Source: Cotesia glomerata (lineage: Eukaryota; Arthropoda; Insecta; Hymenoptera; Braconidae). From it: a stretch of 64,000 bases of DNA. Below are positions 12,984 to 24,987 of this stretch, one piece after another; the first letter of the stretch is position 1, and the number at the start of each line of letters is the position of its first letter. Below the pieces are notes generated by a model. It was not told where the DNA came from. It was given only the letters and a program-made list of their open reading frames with translations, and made no database searches. A program made the position numbers and the translations under genes. Location: positions 28,743,525 through 28,807,524 of the forward strand of contig NC_058159.1 in NCBI RefSeq assembly GCF_020080835.1. The letters run 5' to 3'.

Positions 12984-13937
12984 AAAAATTGATGTGGGTA
13001 CTCAAATGAAAGGTCTTGATGAGTGTAACATCGGGATGACCTTATATCAGTAAAAATGTCAATAGTTAAGAAAGTACAGTACAATTTAACAAAAGTCATT
13101 ATTTAATAAAGCAAAATTTTATTTATTCATAGTTCATAAGTCACGGCAGTCACATAGTGGCTAGTAATTTATTAGTTAAAAAATTTTTCAAAATTATCAT
13201 GAAGTAAAATCTATTACATAAATTGTTTTTTTTTTAGGTAAGAACAAGGTCTGTTGGTGAACTTGTTCAATTTTATTATTTATGGAAGAAAACTGAAAGA
13301 CATGATATATTCACCTACAAAGCGAGATTAGAAAAGAAAAAATATGCTCTGCACCCGGGTATCACGTGAGTGCCTATCATACAATAAAAAAAAAAATTAG
13401 TAATTAAAACAAAAAATAAAACAACTAGTTAACTTAATTTATTTTTATAAACCCGCAAGCAGAGACTACATGGACAGATTTTTGGAGGAGCAAGAGGGAG
13501 TTCGTGACCGAAGCAGCTCGCCGAACGTAAACTGTTTGCTCCACGGCGACGCGAAGCGACAGCGAGGGAATCCTAACATGACAAATAATCACAACGAGGG
13601 AGGAAAGTCAACGGAGTCGTGGGACGGCGCCACGAGTGAGGACCCTCTGGGTGATGCCAATAGTACGGACTCCGTATCAGCCACGGTAACGTCAGCTACG
13701 TCGTCGCTTTTACCTCCTCCCGCTCCTCCACCTCTAATTCCCTCGAGCCCGTCATCAACAGCACCTCTGTCATCGTCATCGTCGTTGACTTCAAACGTTT
13801 CATCAAATGTTATGTCTACACCCATGGTAACTCAGCCAAACCTACCTACCGGTCCTCAAAATCACGAATCATCTCATGAATATCCGCCACCTTTGCCACC
13901 GTCATCAGACAACGTTCTGCCACACTTGCCGCCTTAG
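9190..13937 (+). CDS. MIER1: MIER1, ELM2-SANT corepressor protein
   Basis: Exons 9190-9299, 9501-9636, 10773-11957, 13238-13365 and 13463-13937 join in frame to 677 residues. MIER1 is a nuclear protein that recruits HDAC1/2 through its ELM2-SANT module. Diagnostic blocks: NDFDDERTLDEEEAMEG, EGDMPLKELLAKYGY, then two acidic runs (about residues 137-165 and 273-293), the ELM2 domain (about 347-440, with YQATIPEGLCRY and LWNPTYIPED), and SANT (about 447-498, LWSEEECHNFESGLRAYGKDFHLIQ), ending with YALHPGITDYMDRFLEEQE and a Pro/Ser-rich tail. The start at 9190 is the first ATG after an in-frame stop; ATG 9274 or 9544 are alternatives. Introns are 201, 1136, 1280 and 97 bp, the two long ones being transposon-filled. 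Convergent with NUP188. Confidence 0.93.
9673..10710 (-). mobile_element. Dimer of TTATTTACAAGTGGGGTC-type repeat, in MIER1 intron 2
   Basis: Two head-to-tail units of a roughly 400 bp repeat sharing TTACGGCGCATTTATG, GCCTTCAAAAGTTGGAAAAA and TTCAAAAAAATGAAAATTAAAATGG. The outer ends (TTATTTATAAGTAGAGTC left; CTACTTGTAAATAA right) match the ends of the copies at 58269-59096 and 62565-63014. The first unit is split by the palindromic MITE at 10006-10225. No ORF. Confidence 0.7.
10006..10225. mobile_element. Palindromic TA-target MITE, TIR CACGGAAAGAACAAG
   Basis: A 220 bp, nearly full-length inverted repeat from CACGGAAAGAACAAGATGAC to GTCATCTTGTTTTTTCCGTG, flanked by TA on both sides. The uninterrupted target (TTTTTATGTACTTTTCAAAA) is visible in the sister repeat near 58910, which confirms a TA target duplication. 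Internal TATAATCCAGATTACAATGAG motifs link it to the larger copy at 39598-40232. Confidence 0.85.
12083..13164 (+). mobile_element. Helitron-like palindromic-unit element, copy 2 (MIER1 intron 3)
   Basis: Starts near GTTGGAAAAGTCTTGA and ends GGCAGTCACATAGTGGCTAG, a shortened form of the 3' hairpin plus CTAG. It contains three units of about 260 bp (12240-12490, 12510-12760, 12770-13090). Each unit is an inverted repeat around a TA-rich core, repeating GACCTTGTATCTTCTGAA as the unit junction. It occupies about 1.08 kb of a 1.28 kb intron. Confidence 0.75.
12893..12982. repeat. (TA)n microsatellite core
   Basis: About 90 bp of nearly pure TA, forming the expanded loop of the third palindromic unit of the Helitron-like copy. 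Translated Ile-Tyr strings across it are not genes. Confidence 0.9.
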
Positions 13938-14171
13938 CATTTGTCATTTACATGCTTTTAATTGTTGGATAGTCTATTTATTTGTGGACTATCATTACCT
14001 CTCAGCCGTTGCCATTGTCGTTTATTTCACAAACAATACTTTTATTGTTTTTACACATAATAAACAATAAATCGCTACACTAATTCATTGTTCACAAATC
14101 ATCATTAGAACGATATTTTATAACTGTTGCTAGTAAATTACCGCTATTTTTAATATAAATTTGATGAATTT

Positions 14172-15289
14172 CGGAAAAAATAGACCTGGAAAAAATTTTT
14201 AAGTTATGAAAAATTCATATTATTTCATTAAAATTATTATAAAATAAAAATTATAATAATTTAATAAATTTATTAAAATTAAAAATTATTAAAATTATTC
14301 TAAAATAAAAATTATAATAATGATAATAATTTAATAAATTTATTAAAATTAAAAAATTATTTAAATTATTGTAAAATAAAAATTATAATAATAATAATTT
14401 ATTAAAATTAAAATTATTATAAAATAAAAATTATAATAATTTAATAAATTTATAATTTTTATTTTATAATAATTTTGATAAGAAAAAAAAACATGATTAA
14501 AAATTAAAAAAAAAACATTATTAAGGTAAAAGCCCCAATTATTGACACTATAAGAGACAAAGTTACGATTTTATTTTTTTTTAAGCAATCAAATATCAAT
14601 ATCGCTGAATTTTGTTTGTGGTAATGTATCAAGTAATGAGAATGTTTTTACTAATCAATTTTTTTTTTTTTTAAATCTGTGATATTTACTGATTAATTTT
14701 AAATAATTAAATATAGTATCTGGATACACCAATTATTGACGGGTTAAAAAATATAATTAGATGAAGAAATAAATTTAAACTCGGCAATTAAAAAAAAAAT
14801 GCTTTTCTAACCAAAGTTGTTAAGAAAATAGACGCTCGTAAGCTGGCTTGATGAACTGGTGCAACCTTTATTTTTTTTTTTAATAATTAATATTTAATAT
14901 TTTGAACTGACAGTAATTTTTTTTACAATTTTTTAATTAATTAGAATTTAATAAAAATTTATATAATAGTTATTCTTATTACAGATAATTAAATATATTT
15001 TAAAATAATTTAGGGTGTCAATATTTAGACCCCTGTCAATAATTGGGGCTTTTACCTTATTTTTAAAAATTAAAAAAAAATTTTAAAGTTATGAAAAATT
15101 TATATTATTGCATTAAAATTATTATAAAATAAAAATAATAATAATAATAATAAAAATATTTTTTTTTCCTTCATTAAAATTATTATAAAATAAAAATTAT
15201 AAATTTTTTTAAGTATTATTATTATAATTTTAATGAAATAATATGAGTTTTTTTATAACTTTAAAATTTTTTCTAGTCTATTTTTTCCG
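14172..15289. mobile_element. Fold-back element, ends CGGAAAAAATAGAC
   Basis: The left arm (14172-14520) and right arm (15060-15289) are inverted copies: CGGAAAAAATAGACCTGGA against CTAGTCTATTTTTTCCG, then AAGTTATGAAAAATTCATATT and repeated ATTATTATAAAATAAAAATTAT. The left arm is longer because of internal tandem repetition. Its centre carries the MITE at 14524-15057. Confidence 0.6.
14524..15057. mobile_element. TA-target MITE, TIR AGGTAAAAGCCCCAATTATT
   Basis: Ends AGGTAAAAGCCCCAATTATT and AATAATTGGGGCTTTTACCT, flanked by TA. It is a diverged member of the AGGTAAAAGACCCAGTTATT family also found at 21764-22183, 38983-39127, 47677-49171 and 52251-52469. Interior AT-rich, no ORF. Confidence 0.8.
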
Positions 15290-15628
15290 ATAACCAAATT
15301 TGATTAAACAATCATTAATTAATTAAAAAAAAAATTAAATAAAAATTAAACAGAGCTACGGCAATGTGAAGACATAAAGCATGATATTCTTTAGCACTTC
15401 GAATTATATTTTTCTACTGTATCGTATAAAAAAAAGAAATAATAATAATAATAATTGAATATTAGATGAATTACGTCTAGCACGACAGATAAAAATCGGA
15501 TTGTTTGCTTTATAAAAATAATCCACCTTCCTATATTAAACATTCCTTTTATTAATTCAAAGTTTACTTATATCGATGTACAAATTAATTTTTTATTGAA
15601 AAAAAAAAAACATTAATTAGTAGATAAA

Positions 15629-18600
15629 TTATCCATATTGAGCAGAATCGAGGGATTCTAACGTAGATTTAAAAAGCTTTCCAAGTAACGACAAAAATTT
15701 AATTTTATAAGAACTAATATTATAACACCCAGTTGAAACAATATTATCATCAAGCCGTACTTCCTTTTCTTGTGAAGCATCATCACGTGACGTACCCTCC
15801 CCAAGATTATATTCAATAGCATTAACAGGAGCTTTATTAATCGTGCTTTGATCACTGAGCTGAGCATTAATCGTTAACACATTAACCGGTGGCTTAATAA
15901 TTTTCACAGACGCTTCGTTCATACCAACACCAACTAAAGCACCCTGAATATCCCAATCGCTTAATCCAGAGGCTCGTTGCTCGAGAAAATCAAAGAACAT
16001 CCCAATCTCATTTGCAGTTTCACGGGCAATAAGCTGACGATCTCTCAGTGCAAGTCTCGGGCTCTTAACACCTTCCAAAGTCTGACAGAGAACCAGAACA
16101 AGATTTATCTCTAAAGCAAGCCTTGAATTATTTTTATCCATCGAATCAAACCAGGGATTTGCGTCAACCCTAATGGACTGTCCAACATTAACGCTCTGAT
16201 TTTGAGTTCCGTTTTTGGACACGTGTCTGGTGTGGTGAGAGAACGGCGTTGTCCTTGAAAGAATAGTATTTTCACAAATTAAAGGATCATACGGGCGCCT
16301 AAGAAGCCGAGGATTGCCAAGTAATCCATGACTAGAAGCGTATCCGGAGTGATCAAAATACGCATGAGCCGGTCCTGAAACATTGAAGACACGTCTCAAA
16401 TCTTTGGGATGAATTTTCCTTGGATATTCCGGGGTTGAACGTTCCCATTCACGTTTTGCCGAGTCCATACCATCTTTAGAGGGTGTCCTTTGAATAGTTA
16501 CTGGCGAAGAATTAATAGCAAGATGTACATTAAGAGCTTGCGTAAACAATTGAGTAGAACTAATTATTGTTCCATAAGTTAAACTCGGCCCAGAATTAAT
16601 AGACATTTGAGGTGGTCCAAAGTTAATTTCAGCTAGTGGTGTGTGCCAAAAATTTTGGGTGTAAATAGTGTCTACCAATGCATTAAGCCTCGGAGAAAAT
16701 CTAACAAAAGATTGTGCGCACCACCAATTAATGACAATCAATTTATTAACAACTAATTTAAGCTCATTACTCGGTAATTTTTCATCACACCAATGAAGAT
16801 CTTCAGCACTTTCTACACTTACACCGTCAATTATAAATTTAAGTATCCTCGGACGTAATAATAAATTAACTGTACTGTCATAAATTAAATACATACAATT
16901 CATAAGACCTTCACGTACACTAGGTTGTATCATTTCCCAAACAGAAGTTCGCATAGTTAACGCAGAGATCAAAGCAACCAGCGACTGGACAAGATCAATG
17001 GCCCTAGGGTCTGCGGTGTGTCTCAATAAAGTCGCCACTTCAGTAAGTTGATTTTCATGCGAGCCCAAAAAAATCACCACTGACGTTACATAGGTCGACT
17101 GACAAGACGACTGCCCGCCAAAGCCAATGCTGCTCATAATCAGCCCCGTGATGAATTCCAGACCCAGAGTATAAATCATCCACCAATCCTGGCACCTCCA
17201 CTGGCCTTGACACGTCCTGTCATCATAGAGACACTCTAGCATGCTGTTCCTGAGACTCTCAGGAGGAACTAGAGCCAGCCAGAGCTTCGCTATTGACTCC
17301 TGCTCGTCGATAGGCCTCGGTGGAGGATTGTAAGTCGTTGATCTAGCAAGCATGCCTAATAATTCAAGCCCTGCGCGACTGAAACCTACGTACCTGTGAC
17401 TTTGCAGACAAGTACTTAGACAGGACATTAAATCTGGAGCTAGTTGACGAAGGTGGAGACACACTGATCTGTTCCCGTACTTCAGTGGGTCTTGCTGATT
17501 AATGCACTGCAATAATTGAGTCACCATGCTGATAGTTAAGGTTGCTGGTGTTGATTTATGAGTCGATTTTGTTGAATCAGAAGATACTTTCCCATCAATA
17601 ATATCGTTTTCTTCTTCAACTACATGCTTGATATTCCCACTAGCGGCTTGGACTTCTTGAGTTTTCTTTACAGCGTCGCTCAGCTTGCGCAATTCGATGT
17701 TAGACAGCAAGCATGACTGAATTAAAAGGTACTCCAAGCTGGCTTTGTCTTCAGCCATAGCTCCTTTTACCAGCTGGATGCACCCTAGTAATAAAGAAAC
17801 TAATATTCTTCTCAAACCAGCGCCGTAGTTGTCGTAAGAGTGGAAAATATCTTCCATTAATTGAACAATTCTTGAAATAAAAGCTTGTTGCTCGTCTACG
17901 CACTTTAATTTCCAGGTGAAGACACATCTAAGCGCCAGAGATGCGAGCAGCATTGTTATCCTCGCATCTCCTATTGTCTTGGTCCGTTTTATTCTTAGTG
18001 AAAGCGAGTCCAGGGTGTAGCGCATCATAAACTGAACTCTTGAAGCTTCCATTTGAGTCATTAATTCACTAGATACTTTGTTGTCGGTTAAGGTGACTAT
18101 AAAATGATACCAAGCTTCAATATTCGCTTCGTACAATGGAGATTCATTGGTATTTCCGTTTTCTTCTTCAATTTTGTCTGTATCCATCCCACTGGCTGGA
18201 TTTGCTAAAATATATTCAATAAATCGCTCCCAATGATTGTCTTTGTACAAAAAAATCTCCAGATTCTTCGTAAAATCATTCTCAGGCAACAACGGAGGCG
18301 CTGATTCAAACAATTCAAGCGTTGCAATGTCAATTAAATAAGCGTACCCTCGAGAGCCAGAAACCAGCGGTCTAAACAGCGGAGCGAACATTTGGTTCCA
18401 AAACTTTTCACGTTTTCTAAAATAATTAACAAGAATTGTATTGCGATTATACCAAATTGCGCGGATTAAATTCATTGTATTGTCATAAAGTTTGTCATAA
18501 ACAATTTCTTTCTCTTTAGAAATCCTTTCTAAGTAAAGTTCAATAAAGTGGCTGCAGCCTTCGGTTAAAAATTGATCAGCAGATTTAGGAAACATTCTTT

Positions 18601-21600
18601 TTTGCTCCGCTTGGTGCATGATATTAAACAGCGCTTCTGTTAATCCGGGTTGTCGTTCCAAACAAACTGCCACTAGCTCCAGTATCGCGACCTTTACTTT
18701 TGCGGAGCAAGTTGGAGACATCAAACGCGAGGCAAAGGTCACTCTAATGGACGTTCCGTCCATGCCCATGCAAACTAAAAGCGACATGGAAAATCCTTGA
18801 GCGAATTTTTTTAACAAACTGACTGCCATTGCTTGCAAAGAAGGACTGAATTCGACGTATAAATAATTAACAATCGTCGGTACGATTAACAATCCAGTGG
18901 GCAGCGATGGTGAAGTGTACAGAGCTACTTCTAAAGGAGATCTTTCATCATCGCTGAGTCCTAGACTTTGTCTGAACATCAAAAGCCGGTTTACTAATGA
19001 AAGAGCTAGCCTTACACTCTCTATAACTTTGAACCCTTTTCCGCTGATCCAATCAGACTCGTTCATCATTTGGTTCCTTAGATTTCTTTCTCCAGTTCTT
19101 ACAAGCTTCAACAAAGCATGCCGAGGCTCTAAATAAAGAAGACTGTAAGCAACAACTAGCTGAAGCTTTTTTCTAGGGTCATTTTTTGGTAAATTTACAT
19201 CCAGCGCGTGATGAATGCAAGACATTGATTTAAGCCAGAGCTCAATTCTTTCCGTCTCGGAGGTAAAGTACCAAGAGTCTAATTTAGGCAAGACTCCTTG
19301 GAGTAAAAAAACCATCCCTGGGATCTCCATGTTGTACATCGCTTCCTCGCTGTGTTTAGACACTAAATAATTATACAAAGTGTCTAAATAAGCGTTGAGA
19401 ATTGGATAACGATGCTCGATAGTTTCAATCCCGGACAACCAAGACGCAACAAGACCTCCATCGAAGGAAAATGCACGAGCTAGTTCTTTAATATCTTGGT
19501 ACCAGTCGTTGAACTTCGGGTAAATTCCCACTCGCATTCGCGTGAATATTTCATCAGGGTATTTCAAAGCTAGCTTTGACGTGACTCTACAGCACGCTGC
19601 GACAAGTAGGTACAAGCTTCTAGGTAGAATTGAGTGACAGAATCTGTTAATTACTTCCAGGCTTAGTTCAGTCGGGATCACCATACCTAAAGGTAAGTCC
19701 ACATCAGAGGCCAACAAAGCTTCCAGTAGAGTAAATCCTAAAGTTACATGCTCTGGTAAACTTGTCTGCTGGTTTACAACATTCATTATTCCGCTCCCGG
19801 CGTAGTAAAACAGAAGTTCAATTTTATAATGAAAAGCGTCGCCGTACCTCGACTTGGTCCGCCATAAAACAATTTCTTTATCGCTGTCCAGAACAATCCT
19901 CTCGCAATTATCAGGAATTGTGAATTCATTGCGATGGAGGGTACATTCTTTTTCATAAGGCCGGTAAGGCTGTCTGGGACCAGAGTTGGTAGTGAAGTTA
20001 CGATGAACGGGTTCTTCTAGAGTCACCGAGTCTAATTCCTCTAATCTAGCGGCTATTTTTTTAGCACTGGACAGCGAAGCGTTGGCCAGTCCAGTAGCAA
20101 TCCGCGTTAGTGGTTCAAATCTGTACGGAAACAGCGAGACAGCTCGGTGAAAAAGCGGCCAGAGACCGCCTTCTTCATTTCTGTCGTTCCAAAATTCTGT
20201 TGCTGTTTCAGGGTAACGCAATATTGCTGCAACTACGTCGAAAATTCCTTCAAAATTACTGAGCCTGTCCTCGTCGACAAAGGAGCACAATAATGATAAA
20301 AGATTGTAGATACTTGTGCGTACTACTTGCGCGTATTGAGTTGATTCGTTGATTACTTCGCTGTCCAGGACACTCTGAAGCGTTCGGAAGACATCCAGCT
20401 GCACTGCTCGGACTCCGCAAGGTCTAAAGCGGTTTAATAATTCAGAATTTTCAGGCTCTACTGCGAAATTTACCAACATCCAGACTAGCAACAGCGGACC
20501 GTCTTCTGGAGAACTGTCTCGGCGGCATTTAGGCTCTACTAATTCTTGGATATTTTCTCTGAGACTTTGGACCCAATTGTAAACCTCGTCGCTACTCGCG
20601 CTGTTTTCGTATCGCTTGGTTACATCAAGGGCTACTACAAATAAAGCGATTTGACAGTGACGAATTTCTTCGAGTTGTTTTATTATTTTTTCCTTGTCCT
20701 CGTGGCTTTTTGTACCGGCCAGACGACGTGGCTCGCCGCAAACGCTCTCGTAGATGTTCTGGAAATCGCTGGGCTGCACGGTGTCTAGTAACATTGTGAC
20801 TATGTGGAGCAGCTCACGCATTTCTACCAGGGTGCTGTTGTATAATTTGTGGAGGTGATCGTCTGTGAGAAGGTGAGATCTGTTGGCGATACTGGCTGAC
20901 TTGAGGCGGTCTATTTGCTTTAGTGAAGACTCTAGAATTGATTCCAAAGACGCTTTTTTAAAAAACTCGGAAAATTCTGCTTGGTAAGGATGGCGCTTGT
21001 TGTCTCGGTACTCTATTATTAGTTTTAAGCATTTTATTAATGTGATTCGCTCGGAGTAATAAAATGTCCAGATATCTTCGATTAAAATCTTCATGGAGGT
21101 TATATCCGCGAGGTGCGATGCGAATGTCTCGCCGCTGTTTCTGTACTCATAGATCATGTAGTTTAGAGTCAAGTCCCAGGCGATTGTGGCATCTAAATTC
21201 TGTTATAAAATTAATTGATTATGTTTTTTTAATTTATTTAAATTTATTTAGCAGATATTTGATAATTTTAATTATAATTTTGACTAATAAATTATCATAA
21301 ATAAAAAGAGAAAAAAATATTGACTTGTAGGAATTTGAAAAAATTAAATTGCAATTTTAAAAATAATTTTTTGGAACAAATTTTTTTGTTAAATAAAATG
21401 ATACTGAAATTAGCAGGCATCTGATGATTATTCGAATTTTTATAACAAATCAATTATTGTAAAAAGAATTTTTTTTTTTTAATTTACTTATCATTTTAAA
21501 AAATTTCTACATCTGTAATTTTTTCGCTAAATTTTTTTCTTTATAATTTAATTTTTATAACAATCTAAAAAATTTTTAGATGTCTGCACTGGAAAAAAAA

Positions 21601-22626
21601 TTAACTTGATTCAAGAGAAAAATTTGTGAACCAAGAATATAATTTTAAAAAGGGTAATTGTCTTGAATCAGGACGAAAAATTCTTGAATGGAGTAAAATT
21701 TCTTCATATCAAGAATTTTTCTACTCAAATCAAGAATATCGAGTTCTTCAAAATTATATATTAAGTAAAAGACCCAGTTATTGACATTAGCTTAGTTGCT
21801 CGACTCTTACAATTTTATTCTAATTAAAAGAATTAAATGTTCTCAAAAAACCAATTATCTTAAAATTTATAATTTAAAAATTATATTTCTTAATTTATTA
21901 GAGTTGATTTATTTTTTTTTTTTTTTATTAAAATAAAATTAAAAATGTCAATAACTAGGCCAGTGTCAATGATGATAAATTTAGTAGATATTTAATAATT
22001 TTTTTTAACAAATAAATTATGGCAAAAAAAATATAAAAAAAATTGACATGTAGAAATTTAAAAAAATTAAAAATGTAATTTTTTAAAAACAATTTTTTTT
22101 GTTAAAAAAAATTAAAAAATTCTGTAGTGACTGCTAACTTTAATGTCATCCAGTGTCAATACACATAACAGAGTCTTTTACCTTATTTGACTCAAGAACA
22201 TTTTTTTTTTATATTAAATTCAGTATCATTAAATAAAATTAAAAAATTGTCAAGTAACTGCAAACTTGAATATCATTTTAAATTTATTTTTTGTTTTGAT
22301 TAAAATTTCAGGGTTTACTTACCAGAAAAGTTGCAAGCTTGGACACAAGATCAAGCATCCGAGGCCCAGGGTTAGATTTCTGAACTTTCTCCAAGGAGGA
22401 TTCAGAGAAGGGTTTAAAAAATATAAGACCTTCTTTTAATAATTCAGTTGCATTTTTTATTTCTTCCACGACAAGTGCTTTTTCACATCGACTTGTCGTG
22501 CTAGAAATAACTGACCACAAACCCTTGCAATAGCTGTAAAATATCATTGTAATTAAATTATTTAAATAAAAAATTTTTATTTTTAAATATTTATAATACT
22601 TACGGTACATTTCCTAAAGGTTCCAT
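15629..22626 (-). CDS. NUP188: NUP188, inner-ring nucleoporin
   Basis: Minus-strand exons 22604-22626 (23 bp), 22323-22533 and 15629-21199 join in frame to 1934 residues, somewhat longer than human NUP188 (about 1750). NUP188 is a large alpha-helical scaffold of the nuclear pore inner ring that binds NUP93. Recognition: LLKEGLIFFKPFSESSLEKV, KLATFLNLD, YYSERITLIKCLKLI with RHPYQAEF, EPENSELLNRFRPCGVRAVQLDVFRTL, AVCLERQPGLTEALFNI and KREKFWNQMFAPLF occur in the family's order. NUP205 was considered and does not fit. Almost all of the protein lies in one 5.57 kb exon. Intron 1 is 70 bp; intron 2 (21200-22322) is enlarged by nested MITEs. The C-terminal ~100 residues are Asp/Glu/Ser-rich and unlike the family. 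Head to head with GID4. Confidence 0.95.
21230..21580. repeat. AT-rich dispersed repeat, NUP188 intron 2
   Basis: Shares TTTAGCAGATATTTGATAATTTTA, GACTTGTAGGAATTTGAAAAAATT and ATGATACTGAAATTAGCAG with the clusters at 7361-8530 and 45030-45960. Non-coding; boundaries approximate. Confidence 0.55.
21587..22214. mobile_element. CACTGGAAAAAAAATTAACTTGA-type element, interrupted
   Basis: Left end CACTGGAAAAAAAATTAACT, followed by TTCAAG/CTTGAA-rich sequence; the right part resumes after the nested MITE as TTTGACTCAAGAACATTTTT. It preserves an uninterrupted AAAAGGGTAATTGTCTTGAA at 21648-21668, the site at which the paralogue at 52182-52624 was hit by a different insertion. Confidence 0.6.
21764..22183. 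mobile_element. TA-target MITE, AGGTAAAAGACCC family, NUP188 intron 2
   Basis: Ends AGTAAAAGACCCAGTTATTGAC and GAGTCTTTTACCT, flanked by TA. The right part (about 21965-22150) also contains AT-rich dispersed-repeat sequence, so a further insertion is likely. Nested in the 21587-22214 element. Confidence 0.7.
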
Positions 22627-23714
22627 TTTATAAAAATAATTATTATAAATATAAACACATTTGAATGAAAAAATAATACTTGTTTTTCAACGGTTACACT
22701 TTTGAGGTTGTGTATAAAAATTAAGCGGGACGTTCTAACCTATTTTAAAATTAAAATGCAATGTTTTGACCATCAGCCGGTAGGTGGTATTAAAAATTAG
22801 TGCCACAAAAAAATAAAGCGGCGCCACTGTGAATATTTTTCTTCCATTGTCTCTCGTGTTTTTTATTTTTAATGGCTTCTCTTTTGTCAGACACGCTCGT
22901 ATTTTTGTCATTAATATTTAGTAAAACTAATACGACGAATTCAAAATATTTTATGAAGAAACAAATGTCTTTTGACTAAGAAAAATATTTATTTAAATGT
23001 AAAAAATAAAATTGTCAGTGAAGACTAATTGAATAATTCTAAATAATAAATTGCGCAGATAATAATAAAGCTTAAAAAAATTTTAGTGCAAATATCCGCC
23101 ATAGTTTTCAGACAGAATATATTTTCGAGAAATTACTTATATACGAACAAACCAATGTGAACATCCGGTATGTAATTTTTTCAGAGCACCATCATGATCA
23201 CAACGACCTTTTGATCATCAAAATTTACGTAAAATATTCTTGTGATTTAATTTTTATTGAAATTTAAAAAACTTTTTAAAGACTTAGTAATTATATTCAC
23301 GTGGAAGATTAAATAAATAAATAATTATTATTTTAAATTGTGAAGTATTTTACAGGACATTATTACAGTGTCGATAATAAATCTCTGGACATTTATCTTC
23401 TGGGATTGCTGTATATATTTATAAAAGTTATTTGGGAGTGGCAGTATTTGATAATTATTAAAAAAAAAATAAAAAAACTTACGGACAATAATTTATTCCA
23501 GTGTAAATATTTATAACCAAGACTTATTATCTTCTTTGAAATTACATAAATAGAATCATTGGTAATAATAATAGTAATATATTTATCAAGAGGCCTTCCA
23601 TATTAAAACGGAGTAAACGAAGCGACAACCTGCTGCTGACAGACAACTGTGATTGTGATGCAGATTCATTCACTGGCAGACAGAGTCTAGAGTAACTAAC
23701 TCGAGACGGAGAGG
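22627..23714. promoter_or_regulatory. NUP188/GID4 divergent promoter region
   Basis: This 1.09 kb separates the two start codons of head-to-head genes and contains both 5' UTRs; the GID4 UTR is probably the GC-richer stretch about 23580-23714. I could not identify a specific TATA box or initiator with confidence, and there is no coding exon. Confidence 0.5.
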
Positions 23715-24374
23715 ATGCCGGTTAAAGTTGATGCTGTCCCACCGCCGCCTGCTAATTCAAAACAACCAGGAGTCACTAAATCTCTCCTGTACAATGGATC
23801 TCGGTTCCAAGGCTCCCAGAAGTCCAAAGGCAACAGCTACGACGTTGAAGTAGTTTTGCAGGTTAGTGTTATATAAATAAACATATATGTTGATGTTTAT
23901 AAATAAGTATTATTGTTTTATTTATTTTTTTAGCACGTAGATGAAGAAAATAGCTACTTATGCGGATACCTGAAAATAAAAGGTCTAACGGAAGAGTTTC
24001 CTACACTTACGACATTCTTTGACGGAGAAATTATTTCGAAAAAATACCCGTTTCTTACCAGGAAGTGGGACGCTGATGAAGACGTTGATAAAAAACATTG
24101 GGTATTTATTTTAAATGTTTTTTTTTTAAATTAGTATCTAATGATAAGTATTTAGGCTGCATTTGAAAATAATAATAATAATATTTATTTAGCCCTTGGC
24201 TATCTTAACAACATTTGCTATCGTAACAAATGCTCTATCTCTAGATAGATAATTAAGATATGACCTTGTATCTTGTGAACTATTGACATTTTTAAAGATA
24301 TAAGCTCATCCCGATGTTGAACTCATCAAGACCTTTCTTTTGAGTACCCACATCAATTTTTCATATATTTTATA

Positions 24375-24428
<54 letters not shown>

Positions 24429-24940
24429 AAAAATATATAAAAATGCTTGTGGGTACTCAAATGAAAGCTCTTGATGAGTGTAACATCGAAATGAGCTTAT
24501 ATCTTTAAAAATTTCAATAGTTAAGAAAATACAGTGCAATTTAACATAATTAAGAAACGACTTTGTATCTTATGAAATATTGACATTTTTAAAGATATAA
24601 GCTCATCCCGTCAATATACTCATCAAGACCGTTCATTTGAGTACCCACATCAATTTTTTTATATATTTTATATATATTATATATATATGTATACATGAAA
24701 AATATATCAAAATACATGTGGGTACTCAAATGAAAGCTCTCGATGAGTGTAACATCGGGATGAGCTTATATCTTTAAAAATGTCAATCGTTGAAAAAGTA
24801 CAGAGCAATTTAACATAATTAAGAAACGACTTTGTATCTTGTGAAATATTGACATTTTTAAAAATATAAGCTCACCCCGATGTTGAACTCATCAAGACCT
24901 TTCATTTGAGTACCCACATCAATTTTTCATATATTTTATA

Positions 24941-24987
<47 letters not shown>

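Larger units (their letters stand above)
13938..15628. other. MIER1-NUP188 convergent intergenic region
   Basis: Contains the MIER1 3' UTR (AATAAA-like signals near 14060-14070), a fold-back element (14172-15289) with a nested MITE, and about 340 bp of AT-rich sequence before the NUP188 stop. No coding sequence seen. Confidence 0.7.

Noticed and set aside
12802..13099. Ile-Tyr repeat ORFs (also near 24906-25220 and 42439-42675)
   Set aside because: Translations of (TA)n cores and palindromic repeat arms, not proteins.
15629..22626. NUP205 instead of NUP188
   Set aside because: N-terminal and central blocks (FFKPFSESSLEKV, ERITLIKCLKLI, RHPYQAEF) follow NUP188 and not NUP205.
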